From contig JAUNVB010000002.1 in the NCBI GenBank assembly GCA_030537835.1, positions 1-64,000 of the forward strand: 64,000 bases of DNA, written 5' to 3'. Source of the DNA: Andreesenia angusta. GTDB taxonomy: Bacteria; Bacillota; Clostridia; Tissierellales; Gottschalkiaceae. Positions within the stretch are counted from its first letter, which is position 1. Every line of letters begins with the position of its first letter. The translations under genes and the position numbers were made by a program. Below the pieces are notes generated by a model. It saw nothing but the letters and a program-made list of their open reading frames with translations, ran no database searches and was not told the origin of the DNA. Below are positions 45,852-56,351 of this stretch, in pieces.

Positions 45852-46550
45852 ATGGCAAAGAATGGAAAGAGATATCAAGAGATATCTAAATTAGTAGATA
45901 AAGAAAATTTATACGAAGTAGAAGAAGCTATGGATTTAGTTGTAAAAACTGCAAAAGCTAAATTCGATGAATCTATAGAATTATCAGCTAGACTTGGTGT
46001 AGATCCAAGACATGCAGATCAACAAGTTAGAGGAGCAGTAGTACTTCCTCATGGAACTGGAAAAGATGTTAAAGTTCTAGTTTTTGCTAAAGGAGAAAAA
46101 GCTAGTGAAGCTGAAGCAGCAGGAGCAGATTTTGTTGGAGCAGAGGAACTAGTAGAAAAAATCCAAAAAGAAAACTGGTTTGACTATGATGTAGTAGTTG
46201 CAACTCCAGATATGATGGGTGTTGTTGGTAGAATAGGTAGAATATTAGGACCTAAGGGACTTATGCCTAATCCAAAATCAGGAACAGTAACTTTTGAAGT
46301 AGAAAAAGCTGTTAATGATATAAAAGCTGGTAAAGTTGAATATAGAGTAGATAAGACTAGTATAGTTCACGTACCATTTGGCAAAGCTTCATTTGGTAAA
46401 GATAAACTTAAAGAGAATTTTGATGCACTTATAGATGCTATAATCAAGGCTAAGCCTGCAGCAGCTAAAGGGCAATATCTTAGATCAGTAGTTATATCTA
46501 GTACTATGGGACCAGGAATTAAAATTAATGGTCAAAAATTAATGGATTAA
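45852..46550 (+). CDS. rplA: 50S ribosomal protein L1
   Basis: L1 builds the mobile L1 stalk at the E site and often represses its own operon. The 232-residue protein shows the family sequences [28 protein letters not shown] and '[17 protein letters not shown]'. GGAGGAGGT precedes the ATG. It ends the rpmG-rplA unit; the next genes have their own promoter. Confidence 0.97.
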   Translation: MAKNGKRYQEISKLVDKENLYEVEEAMDLVVKTAKAKFDESIELSARLGVDPRHADQQVRGAVVLPHGTGKDVKVLVFAKGEKASEAEAAGADFVGAEELVEKIQKENWFDYDVVVATPDMMGVVGRIGRILGPKGLMPNPKSGTVTFEVEKAVNDIKAGKVEYRVDKTSIVHVPFGKASFGKDKLKENFDALIDAIIKAKPAAAKGQYLRSVVISSTMGPGIKINGQKLMD

Positions 46551-46561
46551 TTAAATAATAT

Positions 46562-46591
46562 TTGACATATATAATATAATTTTGTTATAAT
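46562..46591 (+). promoter_or_regulatory. rplJL promoter
   Basis: TTGACA (46562-46567) and TATAAT (46586-46591) are 18 bp apart. Both hexamers are perfect consensus. Confidence 0.85.
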
Positions 46592-46611
46592 GTTTTTTGT
46601 TAAAAGAGAAT

Positions 46612-46714
46612 ACTTTCCGAAGACAGTAGGTGTCTAAAGACTTAAATATCCTACCGAGGGTTTTACAATAGATCAGAATATCTAGCCTTCGTATGTCTTT
46701 ACGAAGGCTTTTAT
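46612..46714 (+). ncRNA. Ribosomal protein L10 leader
   Basis: The leader shows the L10(L12)4-binding fold: GTAGG (46626-46630) pairs with CCTAC (46650-46654), enclosing GTCT/AGAC, and is flanked by CCGAAGAC and CCGAGGG as in Bacillus L10 leaders. AGCCTTCGT (46684-46692) and ACGAAGGCT (46701-46709) then form a terminator-like stem with a short T-run. Excess L10 is expected to promote termination. The fold is by eye. Confidence 0.85.
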
Positions 46715-46761
46715 ATATTATCGAAAAGTCAGACAGGAAAGATTCACAGGGAGGTGACATT

Positions 46762-47271
46762 ATGTCAGAAAAGGCTTTACAAATGAAACAAAATATAGTT
46801 TCAGAAATAGCTGAAAAGCTTGATAAAGCTACATCTTGTGTAGTAGTTGATTATAAAGGGCTTACAGTTGCAGAAGTTACTGAATTAAGAAATAAATTCA
46901 GAGAAGCTGATGTAGAATATAAGGTATTAAAAAATACATTAGTTAGAAGAGCTGCTAAGCAGATAAACAAAATGGAAGAATTCAATGATGAGAAATTAGT
47001 AGGAACTAATGCTTTTGCTATAAGCTATGACGATGCAGTAGCACCAGCAAAAGTAGTAAAAGATTTCGCTAAAGAACATCCAAACTTAGAATTTAAAATG
47101 GGATATGTAGAAGGTGAATTCTACGATGCGGCTAATCTTGAGAGCTTAGCAAGCATACCATCAAGAGAAGAACTTATTGCAAAACTTCTTGGAAGTCTTA
47201 AGGCTCCAATATCTAATTTTGCATACTTACTTGATGCAATTGCTAAACAAAAAGAAGAGCAAGAAGCTTAA
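46762..47271 (+). CDS. rplJ: 50S ribosomal protein L10
   Basis: L10 anchors the L7/L12 stalk. The 169-residue protein contains VVVDYKGLTVAEVTELRNKFREA, the conserved YKVLKNTLVRRA RNA-binding stretch, and a C-terminal helix that binds L12 dimers. The ATG at 46762 is used, with GGGAGGTGA before it; a longer reading frame runs into the leader RNA and is rejected. Confidence 0.97.
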   Translation: MSEKALQMKQNIVSEIAEKLDKATSCVVVDYKGLTVAEVTELRNKFREADVEYKVLKNTLVRRAAKQINKMEEFNDEKLVGTNAFAISYDDAVAPAKVVKDFAKEHPNLEFKMGYVEGEFYDAANLESLASIPSREELIAKLLGSLKAPISNFAYLLDAIAKQKEEQEA

Positions 47272-47332
47272 ATTAGAATTAACGACGAATTGAAATAAAA
47301 TTTTTTAAAAATTATACGGAGGTGTCATTAAA

Positions 47333-47704
47333 ATGACTATAGAGCAAATATTAGAAGCTATAGAAGAAATGAAAGTTTTAGAACTAAATGAATTAGTTAA
47401 AGCAGCAGAAGAAAAATTTGGAGTATCTGCATCAGCACCAGTTATGGTAGCAGGTGGAGCAGCAGCTGAAGGTGGAGCAGGCGGAGAAGAGAAATCAGAA
47501 TTCGACGTTGTATTAGAAGATGCTGGATCACAAAAGATAAAAGTTATAAAAGCAGTTAGAGAAATAACAGGATTAGGACTTAAAGATGCTAAGGAATTAG
47601 TTGATGGAGCACCTAAGACTATAAAAGAAGGCGTAGCTAAAGAAGAAGCTGAAGAAATGAAAGAAAAACTAGCTGAAGTTGGAGCTACTGTAGAATTAAA
47701 ATAA
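47333..47704 (+). CDS. rplL: 50S ribosomal protein L7/L12
   Basis: L7/L12 recruits translation GTPases. The 123-residue protein has an N-terminal dimer domain ([22 protein letters not shown]), an Ala/Gly-rich hinge (about residues 38-54) and the C-terminal factor-binding domain with [25 protein letters not shown]. It is co-transcribed with rplJ and followed by a terminator before rpoB. Confidence 0.98.
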   Translation: MTIEQILEAIEEMKVLELNELVKAAEEKFGVSASAPVMVAGGAAAEGGAGGEEKSEFDVVLEDAGSQKIKVIKAVREITGLGLKDAKELVDGAPKTIKEGVAKEEAEEMKEKLAEVGATVELK

Positions 47705-47728
47705 TCTATTTTATATAATAAATAAAGA

Positions 47729-47757
47729 AGTCTCATTCAAAAGGATGAGGCTTTTTT
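47729..47757 (+). terminator. Terminator/attenuator between rplL and rpoB
   Basis: GTCTCATTC pairs with GGATGAGGC (two wobbles) and is followed by seven T residues. Partial read-through would set the ratio of stalk protein to RNA polymerase. Confidence 0.8.
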
Positions 47758-47804
47758 TGTTAAAAAGATATAGTGTAAAATCGCATAAAATACAGTATTT
47801 TAGA

Positions 47805-47833
47805 TTGACAGAGAATTACCTATATGATATTAT
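47805..47833 (+). promoter_or_regulatory. rpoBC promoter
   Basis: TTGACA (47805-47810), 17 bp, TATTAT (47828-47833), giving a leader of about 70 bases to rpoB. Confidence 0.75.
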
Positions 47834-47912
47834 AATATAATGCAAAAGAGACGGTTGAATCAAAAAGTATAGTTTAAACGTCTAAAACTAGTTTTTACAA
47901 GGGGTGAATTAC

Positions 47913-50900
47913 ATGGTACATCCTATTTCAGTAGGGAAACGAACTCGTATGAGCTATTCTAAGATAGAAGAAGTGCTTCCGCTTCCGGATTTGATTGAAA
48001 TCCAAAAAAAATCATATGAGTGGTTTTTAAAAGAAGGATTAAAGGAAGTTTTTGATGATGTATCACCAATTAAAGATTATTCAGGTAATTTAGTATTAGA
48101 ATTTATGGGCTATTCTATAGGTGAAGAGACTAAATATGATGAGGAAGAATCTAAGGAAAGAGATATGACTTATTCGTCTCCAGTTAAAGCAAAAGTGAGA
48201 CTTATAAATCAAGATACAGGTGAGGTCAAGGAACAAGAAGTTTTCATGGGTGATCTACCTCTTATGACGGATAAGGGAACATTTATAATAAATGGAGCAG
48301 AAAGGGTAATAGTAAGTCAATTAGTCAGATCTCCTTCAGTTTATTATGCAAAAGAAATTGATAAGACAGGAAAGAGACTCTATTCCTCTACAGTCATACC
48401 TAATAGAGGGGCTTGGCTAGAATATGAATCAGATTCGAATGACACACTTCATATCAGGGTTGATAGAACAAGAAAATTGCCTCTTACTATTTTCCTAAGA
48501 GCTATTGGTTTTGAACAAGATGCTACAATATTAGAGCTTTTTGGAGAAAGTGAACAGTTATTAAAAACTTTAGAGAAAGATAGTACAAATACGAAAGAAG
48601 AAGCTTTAATTGAAATCTATAAGAGATTGAGACCAGGAGAACCTCCTACACTAGATAGTGCACAGAGTCTATTTGAAGCTTTATTTTTTGATGCAAAAAG
48701 GTACGATTTAGCTAAAGTAGGACGTTATAAAATAAATAAGAAGCTCGCTTTGAGGAATAGAATAACGGATCAGAGAGCGGCAGAGATGATAGTAAATCCT
48801 TTGACAGGAGAGATACTCGTTGAAGAACAGGAGATAATTACTATCGACAAAGCTATAGAGATAGAAAATGCAGGTATAAAGGAAGTTTCAGTTTTAAATA
48901 AAGAAGGTAAAAGCGTTAAAGTAATTGGGAACCATTTCGTAGATGGAGATGCTTTTAATCTTCCGTTCTCATTAAGTGAATTTGGATTAAAGGAAAAAGT
49001 ATTCTATCCAGTTATGAATGAGATAATTTCTGAAAACGAAACAGAAGAAGAGTTAAGAGAAGCTATTATGCTAAAAGCAAAGGAGCTTTCACCAAAGCAT
49101 CTTTTAATACCAGATATGGTAGCTTCTATATCGTATGAACTCAATTTATTTGAAGGAATAGGATATATAGATGATATTGATCATCTTGGAAATCGTAGAG
49201 TAAGATCGGTAGGAGAACTACTTCAGAATCAGTATAGAATAGGTCTTTCTAGAATGGAAAGAGTAGTAAGAGAGAGAATGACTATACAAGATATAGAGGT
49301 AATTACTCCACAGACATTAATAAATATAAGACCTGTTACTGCAGCTACAAAGGAATTCTTTGGTAGCTCACAATTATCTCAATTCATGGATCAAACGAAT
49401 CCTCTTGCAGAACTCACTAATAAAAGAAGAATGTCGGCATTAGGACCAGGAGGTCTGAGTAGAGATAGAGCAGGATTTGAGGTAAGAGATGTGCATAGCT
49501 CTCATTATGGAAGAATGTGTCCGATAGAAACACCAGAAGGGCCAAATATAGGGCTTATAACTTCACTTACGACTTATGCAAAGATAAACGACTATGGATT
49601 TATAGAAGTGCCTTTTAGAAAAGTAGATAAAGAAAAAGGTATAGTAACAGATGAAATAGAATATATGACTGCAGATGTAGAAGATTTATATATAGTAGCT
49701 CAATCGAATGAACCATTAGATGAAGAAGGACATTTCATCAATGAGAGATTGATAGCAAGAGCAAAATATGGTGCGGTAGACGTTGTAGATAGAGAAGAAA
49801 TAGACTATATGGACGTTTCACCAAAGCAGATAGTTTCAGTAGGTACTGCTATGATACCTTTCTTAGAGAATGATGATGCTAATAGAGCGCTTATGGGTTC
49901 AAATATGCAAAGACAAGCTGTTCCTCTATTAAAGACTGAAGCACCTATAATAGGAACAGGTATCGAATATAAAGCAGCTCAAGATTCAGGATCTATGATA
50001 ATATGTAAAAATCCTGGTGTAGTTCAAAGAGTTTGTTCTAATGAGATAGTTATTAGAAATGATGACGGCGGATTGGATAGGTATAAACTCTTGAAATTCA
50101 AACGTTCAAATCAAGGAACTTGCATAAATCACAGACCTATAGTGGTAAAAGGTGAAAGAGTTGAACTTGATCAACCTATAGCAGATGGACCTTCTACTGA
50201 TGAAGGTGAGATAGCTTTAGGAAAGAATCTTCTAATAGCTTTTATGACATGGGAAGGCTATAATTATGAAGATGCTATATTATTGAATGAAAGATTAGTA
50301 AAAGAAGACGTTCTAACTTCTGTTCATATAGAAGAATATGAATCAGAGGCTAGGGATACAAAATTAGGAGCAGAAGAGATTACAAGAGATATACCTAATG
50401 TTGGAGAGGAGTCTTTAAAAGACCTCGATGAAAGAGGAATAATAAGAATCGGAGCAGAAGTTGAAGCTAACGATATATTAGTTGGAAAAGTAACTCCTAA
50501 AGGAGAGACTGAACTGACAGCAGAAGAAAGACTTTTAAGAGCAATATTTGGAGAAAAGGCAAGAGAGGTAAGAGATACATCTCTTAGAGTCCCTCATGGA
50601 GAAAAAGGAATTGTAGTAGATGTAAGAGTCTTTACTAGAGAAAATGGAGATGAGTTATCACCAGGGGTTACACAATTAGTTAGAGTTTATATAGCTACAA
50701 AAAGAAAGATAAATGTTGGAGATAAGATGTGCGGTAGACATGGAAATAAAGGGGTTATTTCAAGAATAATGCCTGAAGAAGATATGCCATTCTTACCGGA
50801 CGGACAACCTTTAGATGTAGTGCTGAATCCTCTAGGAGTACCTTCACGTATGAATATAGGACAGGTTTTGGAAGTGCATTTAGGCCTTGCGGCTAAGAAA

Positions 50901-51551
50901 GCAGGGTGGATGGTTGCAACTCCAGTATTTGACGGTGCGAATGAAGATGATATCAAAGAAGCTTTAGAGGCGCAAGGATTGCCAGGAAGCGGTAAGATAT
51001 ATTTAAGAGATGGTAGAAGTGGAGAAGAATTTGATAATCCTGTAACTGTTGGATATATGTATATGTTAAAACTTCACCATTTAGTAGATGAAAAGATTCA
51101 TGCAAGATCTACTGGCCCTTATTCACTCGTTACTCAACAGCCATTAGGAGGTAAAGCACAATTCGGTGGACAGAGATTTGGGGAGATGGAAGTTTGGGCT
51201 TTAGAGGCATATGGAGCATCCCATACTCTTCAAGAAATCTTAACTGTAAAATCGGATGATGTAATTGGACGTGTTAAAACCTATGAAGCTATAGTTAAAG
51301 GAGAAAGCATACCTGAACCAGGTATACCAGAGTCTTTTAAAGTTCTAATAAAAGAGCTTCAATCATTGGCATTAGATATTAGAGTATTATCAGATAATGA
51401 TGAAGAAATTGAATTAAAAGAGTTTCCAGATGAAGAAATAGAAAATGCAGAAGAAGGCAGTATGGCTTCAGAAGAGCCTCAGAATCATGAAGATAATAAA
51501 GAAGCAGATAGTGGTCTTGATAAAGAGATAAATACGGATGAAGAAGAGTAA
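47913..51551 (+). CDS. rpoB: RNA polymerase beta subunit
   Basis: The 1212-residue beta subunit has the canonical bacterial landmarks: the rifampicin region [19 protein letters not shown] with [11 protein letters not shown], the [11 protein letters not shown] block, GYNYEDAI and the C-terminal [11 protein letters not shown] and [12 protein letters not shown] regions. The wild-type-looking rifampicin cluster shows no obvious resistance change. An acidic tail of about 40 residues extends past the core. The ATG at 47913 follows AAGGGG; the GTG at 47904 is an alternative. Confidence 0.98.
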   Translation: MVHPISVGKRTRMSYSKIEEVLPLPDLIEIQKKSYEWFLKEGLKEVFDDVSPIKDYSGNLVLEFMGYSIGEETKYDEEESKERDMTYSSPVKAKVRLINQDTGEVKEQEVFMGDLPLMTDKGTFIINGAERVIVSQLVRSPSVYYAKEIDKTGKRLYSSTVIPNRGAWLEYESDSNDTLHIRVDRTRKLPLTIFLRAIGFEQDATILELFGESEQLLKTLEKDSTNTKEEALIEIYKRLRPGEPPTLDSAQSLFEALFFDAKRYDLAKVGRYKINKKLALRNRITDQRAAEMIVNPLTGEILVEEQEIITIDKAIEIENAGIKEVSVLNKEGKSVKVIGNHFVDGDAFNLPFSLSEFGLKEKVFYPVMNEIISENETEEELREAIMLKAKELSPKHLLIPDMVASISYELNLFEGIGYIDDIDHLGNRRVRSVGELLQNQYRIGLSRMERVVRERMTIQDIEVITPQTLINIRPVTAATKEFFGSSQLSQFMDQTNPLAELTNKRRMSALGPGGLSRDRAGFEVRDVHSSHYGRMCPIETPEGPNIGLITSLTTYAKINDYGFIEVPFRKVDKEKGIVTDEIEYMTADVEDLYIVAQSNEPLDEEGHFINERLIARAKYGAVDVVDREEIDYMDVSPKQIVSVGTAMIPFLENDDANRALMGSNMQRQAVPLLKTEAPIIGTGIEYKAAQDSGSMIICKNPGVVQRVCSNEIVIRNDDGGLDRYKLLKFKRSNQGTCINHRPIVVKGERVELDQPIADGPSTDEGEIALGKNLLIAFMTWEGYNYEDAILLNERLVKEDVLTSVHIEEYESEARDTKLGAEEITRDIPNVGEESLKDLDERGIIRIGAEVEANDILVGKVTPKGETELTAEERLLRAIFGEKAREVRDTSLRVPHGEKGIVVDVRVFTRENGDELSPGVTQLVRVYIATKRKINVGDKMCGRHGNKGVISRIMPEEDMPFLPDGQPLDVVLNPLGVPSRMNIGQVLEVHLGLAAKKAGWMVATPVFDGANEDDIKEALEAQGLPGSGKIYLRDGRSGEEFDNPVTVGYMYMLKLHHLVDEKIHARSTGPYSLVTQQPLGGKAQFGGQRFGEMEVWALEAYGASHTLQEILTVKSDDVIGRVKTYEAIVKGESIPEPGIPESFKVLIKELQSLALDIRVLSDNDEEIELKEFPDEEIENAEEGSMASEEPQNHEDNKEADSGLDKEINTDEEE

Positions 51552-51588
51552 TTTAAAGGTATGAATAGGACCAAATATACTAATTTTG

Positions 51589-51607
51589 AAGGGAGAGATA
51601 CCCCTTG
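51589..51607 (+). promoter_or_regulatory. Hairpin masking the rpoC ribosome-binding site
   Basis: AAGGG (51589-51593), the core of the ribosome-binding site, can pair with CCCTT (51602-51606), whose last two bases belong to the TTG start codon. This would lower translation unless opened by ribosomes finishing rpoB. The stem is only 5 bp. Confidence 0.35.
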
Positions 51608-54600
51608 TTTGATTTAGAAAATTTTGACTCGATAAAAATAGGACTTGCTTCACCAGAAAAGATAAGACAATGGTCTAGAGGGGAAGTAAAGAAACCTGAA
51701 ACTATAAACTACAGAACTTTAAAACCAGAAAAAGAAGGGCTTTTCTGTGAGAAGATTTTCGGACCTACTAAGGACTGGGAATGTAATTGTGGTAAATATA
51801 AAAGAGTTAGATATAAAGGAATTGTATGTGACAGATGCGGAGTTGAAGTCACAAAAGCAAAAGTCAGAAGAGATAGAATGGGCCATATAGAATTGGCTGC
51901 ACCAGTATCGCATATATGGTATTTTAAAGGAATACCAAGCAGAATGGGATTAATCTTAAATATGTCACCAAGAGTTTTAGAAAAAGTTCTCTATTTTGCT
52001 TCATATATAGTAATCGATGGAGGAGACACTCCGCTTTCGGAAAAAGATATATTAACAGAAAGAGAATATAATGAAGCTTATGAGAAATATGGAACTGATT
52101 TTAAAGCAGGAATGGGTGCTGAAGCAGTAAAAGAACTTTTAAAGAATATTGATCTTGAAAGAGAAGCTAAAGAGTTAAAACAGCAATTAAAAGAAAGTTC
52201 GGGTCAGAAGAAGATAAGGATTACTAGAAGATTAGAAGCAGTCGAAGCTTTTAGAAAATCAGGTAATGATCCATCTTGGATGATAATAGATGTAGTACCG
52301 GTTATTCCACCAGATTTAAGACCTATGGTTCAATTAGATGGAGGAAGATTTGCGACTTCTGATTTAAATGATTTATATAGAAGAGTTATAAATAGAAATA
52401 ATAGATTGAAAAGATTATTAGACTTAGGAGCACCAGATATAATCGTAAGAAATGAAAAAAGAATGCTCCAAGAAGCGGTAGATGCTTTAATAGATAATGG
52501 TAGAAGAGGAAGACCTGTTACAGGACCAGGAAATAGACCTCTTAAATCTTTATCAGATATGCTTAAAGGAAAGCAAGGTAGATTTAGACAAAATCTCTTA
52601 GGAAAGAGAGTTGACTATTCAGGACGTTCCGTTATAGTTGTAGGGCCAGAACTTAAATTTTATCAATGTGGACTTCCGAAAAAAATGGGATTAGAGCTAT
52701 TTAAACCATTTGTTATGAAGGAATTAGTTGAAGGAGGCCATGCACATAATATAAAAAGTGCTAAGAGAATAGTTGAAAAGATGAAGCCTATAGTCTGGGA
52801 TGTCTTAGAAGGTGTTATAAAGGAGCATCCTGTGCTCTTAAACCGTGCACCAACACTTCACAGATTAGGTATTCAAGCATTTGAACCTATTCTAGTAGAA
52901 GGAAAAGCAATAAAATTGCATCCTCTTGTTTGTACTGCATATAATGCGGATTTCGATGGTGACCAAATGGCAGTCCATGTTCCGCTTTCAGTAGAAGCAC
53001 AGGCAGAAGCTAGATTCTTGATGCTATCGACTAATAATATATTAGCGCCTAAAGATGGTAAACCTATAACTACACCTACTCAAGATATGGTTTTAGGAAG
53101 TTATTATCTAACTGTTGAGCAGAAAGGACAGATAGGAGAGGGCTCTGTATTCAAAGACTATGATGAAATGCTTTTAGCATACGAAAATAAAGCAGTATCA
53201 CTTCATGCAAAAGTTAAGGTCAGAAGAAAAGATGATGAAGGAAACTATGTTCTAGTTGAGAGTACAGTTGGAAGATTTATTTTCAATGAGTCAATACCTC
53301 AGGACTTAGGTTTTGTAGATAGAGAAGTCGATAAATACAGTTTAGAGGTAGATCAATTAGTAGATAAGAAAATGCTTGGAAAAGTTGTAGATAAATGCTA
53401 TAGAAAGCATGGAAATGTGGTAACAGCTCGAGTATTAGATAGTATAAAGAGTAAAGGATTTAAATTCTCTACTAAAGGAGCTGTGACTGTAAGTATAGAA
53501 GATATTGTAGTTCCTGATGAAAAGCAGACCTTAATAGAAGAAGCTGAAGAGCAGGTAGATAAATACGAAAGAGCCTATAGAAGAGGTCTTATCTCTGATG
53601 ATGAGAGATATGAGAGAGTTATAGATGTTTGGGCTAAAACTACAGATAGAGTAACAGATGCCTTAATGGATAATCTAGATAGCCTCAATAATATATTTAT
53701 AATGGCTCATTCGGGAGCGAGAGGAAGTAAGAATCAGATTAGACAGCTTGCTGGAATGAGGGGTCTTATGGCAAATGCTTCAGGCCGAACTGTTGAGCAG
53801 CCAATAAGAGCGAACTTTAGAGAAGGACTTACGGTATTAGAGTTCTTTACATCTACTCATGGTTCTCGTAAAGGACTTGCTGATACAGCGCTTAGAACAG
53901 CAGACTCAGGATATTTAACTAGAAGACTAGTCGATGTAAGTCAAGATGTAATAGTTAGAGAAGAAGACTGCGGTACAGATAAAGGTATAGAAGCAAAAGC
54001 GTTTATGGATGGAAATGAGCAGATAGAGTCTCTATGGGATAGGATTGAAGGAAGATATACTCAGGCAGATATATTAGATCCTAGAACTGGAGAACTAATA
54101 ATAGAGAAGAATGAATTAATAACTGAAGATATAGCTGATAGAATAATAGAAGCTGGAATAGATACTGTTAGAATAAGAAATGTATTTTCATGTAATACGA
54201 AGCATGGAGTATGTACTAAATGTTATGGTAGAAATCTTGCAACAGGAAGAGTTGTAGATATTGGAGAGGCTGTAGGGATAATAGCAGCTCAATCTATTGG
54301 GGAGCCGGGAACTCAACTTACTATGCGTACTTTCCATACTGGAGGAGTTGCCGGAGCTGATATAACTCAAGGTCTTCCAAGGGTTGAAGAGCTCTTTGAA
54401 GCAAGAAAGCCAAAAGGACTTGCCGTTATATCTGAAATAGATGGTAAGGTATCTATTAAAGAAAGCAAGAAGAAAAGAGAAGTTACTGTAACAGGAGAAA
54501 ACGGAGAAAGTAAGAATTATAGCATAGTCTATGGTTCAAGAATTAAAGTTAAAAATGGTCAGAATATTGAAGCTGGAGATGAGATAACTGAAGGTTCAGT

Positions 54601-55153
54601 GAATCCACATGATATATTGAAAGTTAAAGGTATAAGTGGTGTTGAGAACTATATAGTTAAAGAAGTTCAAAGAGTTTATAGACTTCAAGGTGTTGATATA
54701 AACGATAAGCATATTGAAGTTATAGTTAGACAAATGTTAAATAAGATCAAGATAGAAGAAAACAATGATTCAGAATTATTACCAGGAAGCTTAATAAATA
54801 TATTCGATTTTGAAGAAGTCAATAAAAAGCTAATTGAAGAAGGCAAGGAGCCAGCAACTGGTGAGAGAACACTTCTTGGTATAACTAAGGCTTCTTTAGC
54901 AACTGAATCCTTCTTATCAGCGGCATCATTCCAAGAGACTACTAGAGTCTTAACTGAAGCAGCTATAAAAGGAAAGGCAGATAATCTATTAGGTCTTAAA
55001 GAGAATGTTTTAATTGGTAAATTAATACCAGCAGGAACAGGTATGAGAAGGTATAGAGATATAGCTATAGATTTACCTGAAAAAGAATTACCAGAGGAAA
55101 TTGAAAATTCTGAAGAAGATATTTTAAAAGATAATAATGATATTGACAGCTAG
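51605..55153 (+). CDS. rpoC: RNA polymerase beta' subunit
   Basis: The 1182-residue beta' subunit has the N-terminal zinc ribbon ([20 protein letters not shown]), the active-site motif [12 protein letters not shown] with three catalytic aspartates, a second cysteine cluster (CGTDKG, then [13 protein letters not shown]), the trigger-loop region [14 protein letters not shown]-like ([14 protein letters not shown]) and a C-terminal region ending in acidic residues. The start is TTG at 51605, giving the family opening [17 protein letters not shown]. The stop codon overlaps the next promoter. Confidence 0.98.
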   Translation: MFDLENFDSIKIGLASPEKIRQWSRGEVKKPETINYRTLKPEKEGLFCEKIFGPTKDWECNCGKYKRVRYKGIVCDRCGVEVTKAKVRRDRMGHIELAAPVSHIWYFKGIPSRMGLILNMSPRVLEKVLYFASYIVIDGGDTPLSEKDILTEREYNEAYEKYGTDFKAGMGAEAVKELLKNIDLEREAKELKQQLKESSGQKKIRITRRLEAVEAFRKSGNDPSWMIIDVVPVIPPDLRPMVQLDGGRFATSDLNDLYRRVINRNNRLKRLLDLGAPDIIVRNEKRMLQEAVDALIDNGRRGRPVTGPGNRPLKSLSDMLKGKQGRFRQNLLGKRVDYSGRSVIVVGPELKFYQCGLPKKMGLELFKPFVMKELVEGGHAHNIKSAKRIVEKMKPIVWDVLEGVIKEHPVLLNRAPTLHRLGIQAFEPILVEGKAIKLHPLVCTAYNADFDGDQMAVHVPLSVEAQAEARFLMLSTNNILAPKDGKPITTPTQDMVLGSYYLTVEQKGQIGEGSVFKDYDEMLLAYENKAVSLHAKVKVRRKDDEGNYVLVESTVGRFIFNESIPQDLGFVDREVDKYSLEVDQLVDKKMLGKVVDKCYRKHGNVVTARVLDSIKSKGFKFSTKGAVTVSIEDIVVPDEKQTLIEEAEEQVDKYERAYRRGLISDDERYERVIDVWAKTTDRVTDALMDNLDSLNNIFIMAHSGARGSKNQIRQLAGMRGLMANASGRTVEQPIRANFREGLTVLEFFTSTHGSRKGLADTALRTADSGYLTRRLVDVSQDVIVREEDCGTDKGIEAKAFMDGNEQIESLWDRIEGRYTQADILDPRTGELIIEKNELITEDIADRIIEAGIDTVRIRNVFSCNTKHGVCTKCYGRNLATGRVVDIGEAVGIIAAQSIGEPGTQLTMRTFHTGGVAGADITQGLPRVEELFEARKPKGLAVISEIDGKVSIKESKKKREVTVTGENGESKNYSIVYGSRIKVKNGQNIEAGDEITEGSVNPHDILKVKGISGVENYIVKEVQRVYRLQGVDINDKHIEVIVRQMLNKIKIEENNDSELLPGSLINIFDFEEVNKKLIEEGKEPATGERTLLGITKASLATESFLSAASFQETTRVLTEAAIKGKADNLLGLKENVLIGKLIPAGTGMRRYRDIAIDLPEKELPEEIENSEEDILKDNNDIDS

Positions 55154-55171
55154 AAGAACTAATGCTATAAT
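55143..55171 (+). promoter_or_regulatory. Perfect-consensus promoter of the str operon
   Basis: TTGACA (55143-55148), exactly 17 bp, TATAAT (55166-55171). It overlaps the last codons of rpoC. CTAGAAGA (55150-55157) and TCTTCTAG (55171-55178) form an inverted repeat across the spacer and -10, which may be an operator or the rpoC 3' hairpin. Confidence 0.85.
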
Positions 55172-55199
55172 CTTCTAGTGTGTAATAATCAAAATGTTG

Positions 55200-55232
55200 A
55201 AATTGGATTACTCACAAGAGTAATCCAATTTT
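55200..55232 (+). terminator. Hairpin in the rpsL leader
   Basis: AAATTGGATTACTC pairs perfectly with GAGTAATCCAATTT over a 4-base loop, followed by TTTAATG. It may end rpoBC transcripts and attenuate the str operon from its own promoter. Confidence 0.7.
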
Positions 55233-55277
55233 AATGTAAAACTATTTTTACTGAAAAATTTGGAAGGAGGTGCCTTG

Positions 55278-55691
55278 ATGCCTACAATCAATCAATTGGT
55301 TAGAAAAGGTAGAGAAAAAACTGTTCATACATCTAAATCAGCGCACTTAGGAGTTAACTACAATACTATAAAGAAAAGATATACAAAGAACAATTCTCCA
55401 CAAAAAAGAGGAGTTTGTACTGCAGTTAAAACAGTTACACCTAAGAAGCCTAACTCAGCACTTAGAAAGATAGCAAGGGTAAGATTAACTAATGGTTTAG
55501 AAGTATCTGCTTATATACCTGGAATAGGTCATAATCTACAGGAGCACTCTGTTGTTCTTATAAGAGGTGGAAGAGTTAAGGATTTACCAGGGGTTAGATA
55601 CCATATAGTTAGAGGTACACTTGATACAGCAGGTGTTGAAAACAGAAAACAGTCAAGATCAAAATACGGTACAAAAAAAGCTAATAAATAG
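55278..55691 (+). CDS. rpsL: 30S ribosomal protein S12
   Basis: S12 sits at the decoding centre. The 137-residue protein has [12 protein letters not shown], the [17 protein letters not shown] loop with the lysine at the streptomycin site unchanged, and [31 protein letters not shown]. The ATG at 55278 follows AAGGAGGTG; an in-frame TTG at 55260 would bury it. It leads the str operon. Confidence 0.98.
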   Translation: MPTINQLVRKGREKTVHTSKSAHLGVNYNTIKKRYTKNNSPQKRGVCTAVKTVTPKKPNSALRKIARVRLTNGLEVSAYIPGIGHNLQEHSVVLIRGGRVKDLPGVRYHIVRGTLDTAGVENRKQSRSKYGTKKANK

Positions 55692-55733
55692 TTAAAAATT
55701 AATTATTAAAAATAGTTTAATTTGATTAATTGT

Positions 55734-55798
55734 TCGGAGTGTTAAGATATTCAGTCGATAGATATGAATACTTTTATATAGATAAAAGAGCACTACGG
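55734..55798 (+). promoter_or_regulatory. Candidate three-way-junction RNA between rpsL and rpsG
   Basis: The 162-bp gap folds by eye into an outer helix (55734-55743 with 55789-55798, including GAGTG/CACTA-type pairing with one mismatch), helix 1 (TATTCA 55748-55753 with TGAATA 55765-55770) and helix 2 (CTTTTAT 55771-55777 with ATAAAAG 55782-55788). In E. coli the S12-S7 gap binds S7 for feedback control; a similar role here is inference. Confidence 0.5.
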
Positions 55799-55853
55799 CA
55801 AATCAGTCGAGTACCTATGATTTAATTTTTAAATAGTTAAGGAGGGAAGCAGC

Positions 55854-56324
55854 GTGCCAAGAAAAGGTTATGTAGCAAAAAGAGATGTTATGCCTGATCC
55901 TATATATGGAGAAAAGGTTGTAACTAAGCTAATAAATCAAGTTATGCTTGATGGAAAAAAAGGGAAGGCTCAAAAAATAGTTTATGGGGCTTTCGATCAT
56001 ATAGCAAACGAAACTGGAGAGGAAGCTCTAGAAGTATTTAATAGAGCTCTTAATAATATAATGCCAGTTCTTGAAGTAAAAGCTAGACGTGTTGGAGGAG
56101 CTACTTATCAGGTTCCAATAGAGGTTAGACCTGAGAGAAGACAGACAGTTGGATTAAGATGGTTAGTTGGATACTCTAGAAAAAGAGGAGAGAAAACTAT
56201 GGTCGAAAGACTTGCCAAAGAAATACTAGATGCATCTAATGATTCAGGAGCTAGCGTTAAGAAAAAGGAAGAGACTCATAAGATGGCTGAAGCTAATAAA
56301 GCTTTTGCACATTATAGATGGTAA
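55854..56324 (+). CDS. rpsG: 30S ribosomal protein S7
   Basis: S7 nucleates the 30S head and borders the E-site tRNA. The 156-residue protein has [19 protein letters not shown], the beta-hairpin region [23 protein letters not shown] and a [15 protein letters not shown]-terminus. It uses a GTG start with AAGGAGGG upstream. It follows a 162-bp structured gap after rpsL and precedes fusA by 27 bases. Confidence 0.97.
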   Translation: MPRKGYVAKRDVMPDPIYGEKVVTKLINQVMLDGKKGKAQKIVYGAFDHIANETGEEALEVFNRALNNIMPVLEVKARRVGGATYQVPIEVRPERRQTVGLRWLVGYSRKRGEKTMVERLAKEILDASNDSGASVKKKEETHKMAEANKAFAHYRW

Positions 56325-56351
56325 TCTCATTCCGAAGGGAGGAAAATACGA

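Noticed and set aside
46693-46761. In-frame extension of rplJ into its leader
   Set aside because: It overlaps the terminator stem of the L10 leader and lacks a ribosome-binding site; the ATG at 46762 has both the site and the family N-terminus.
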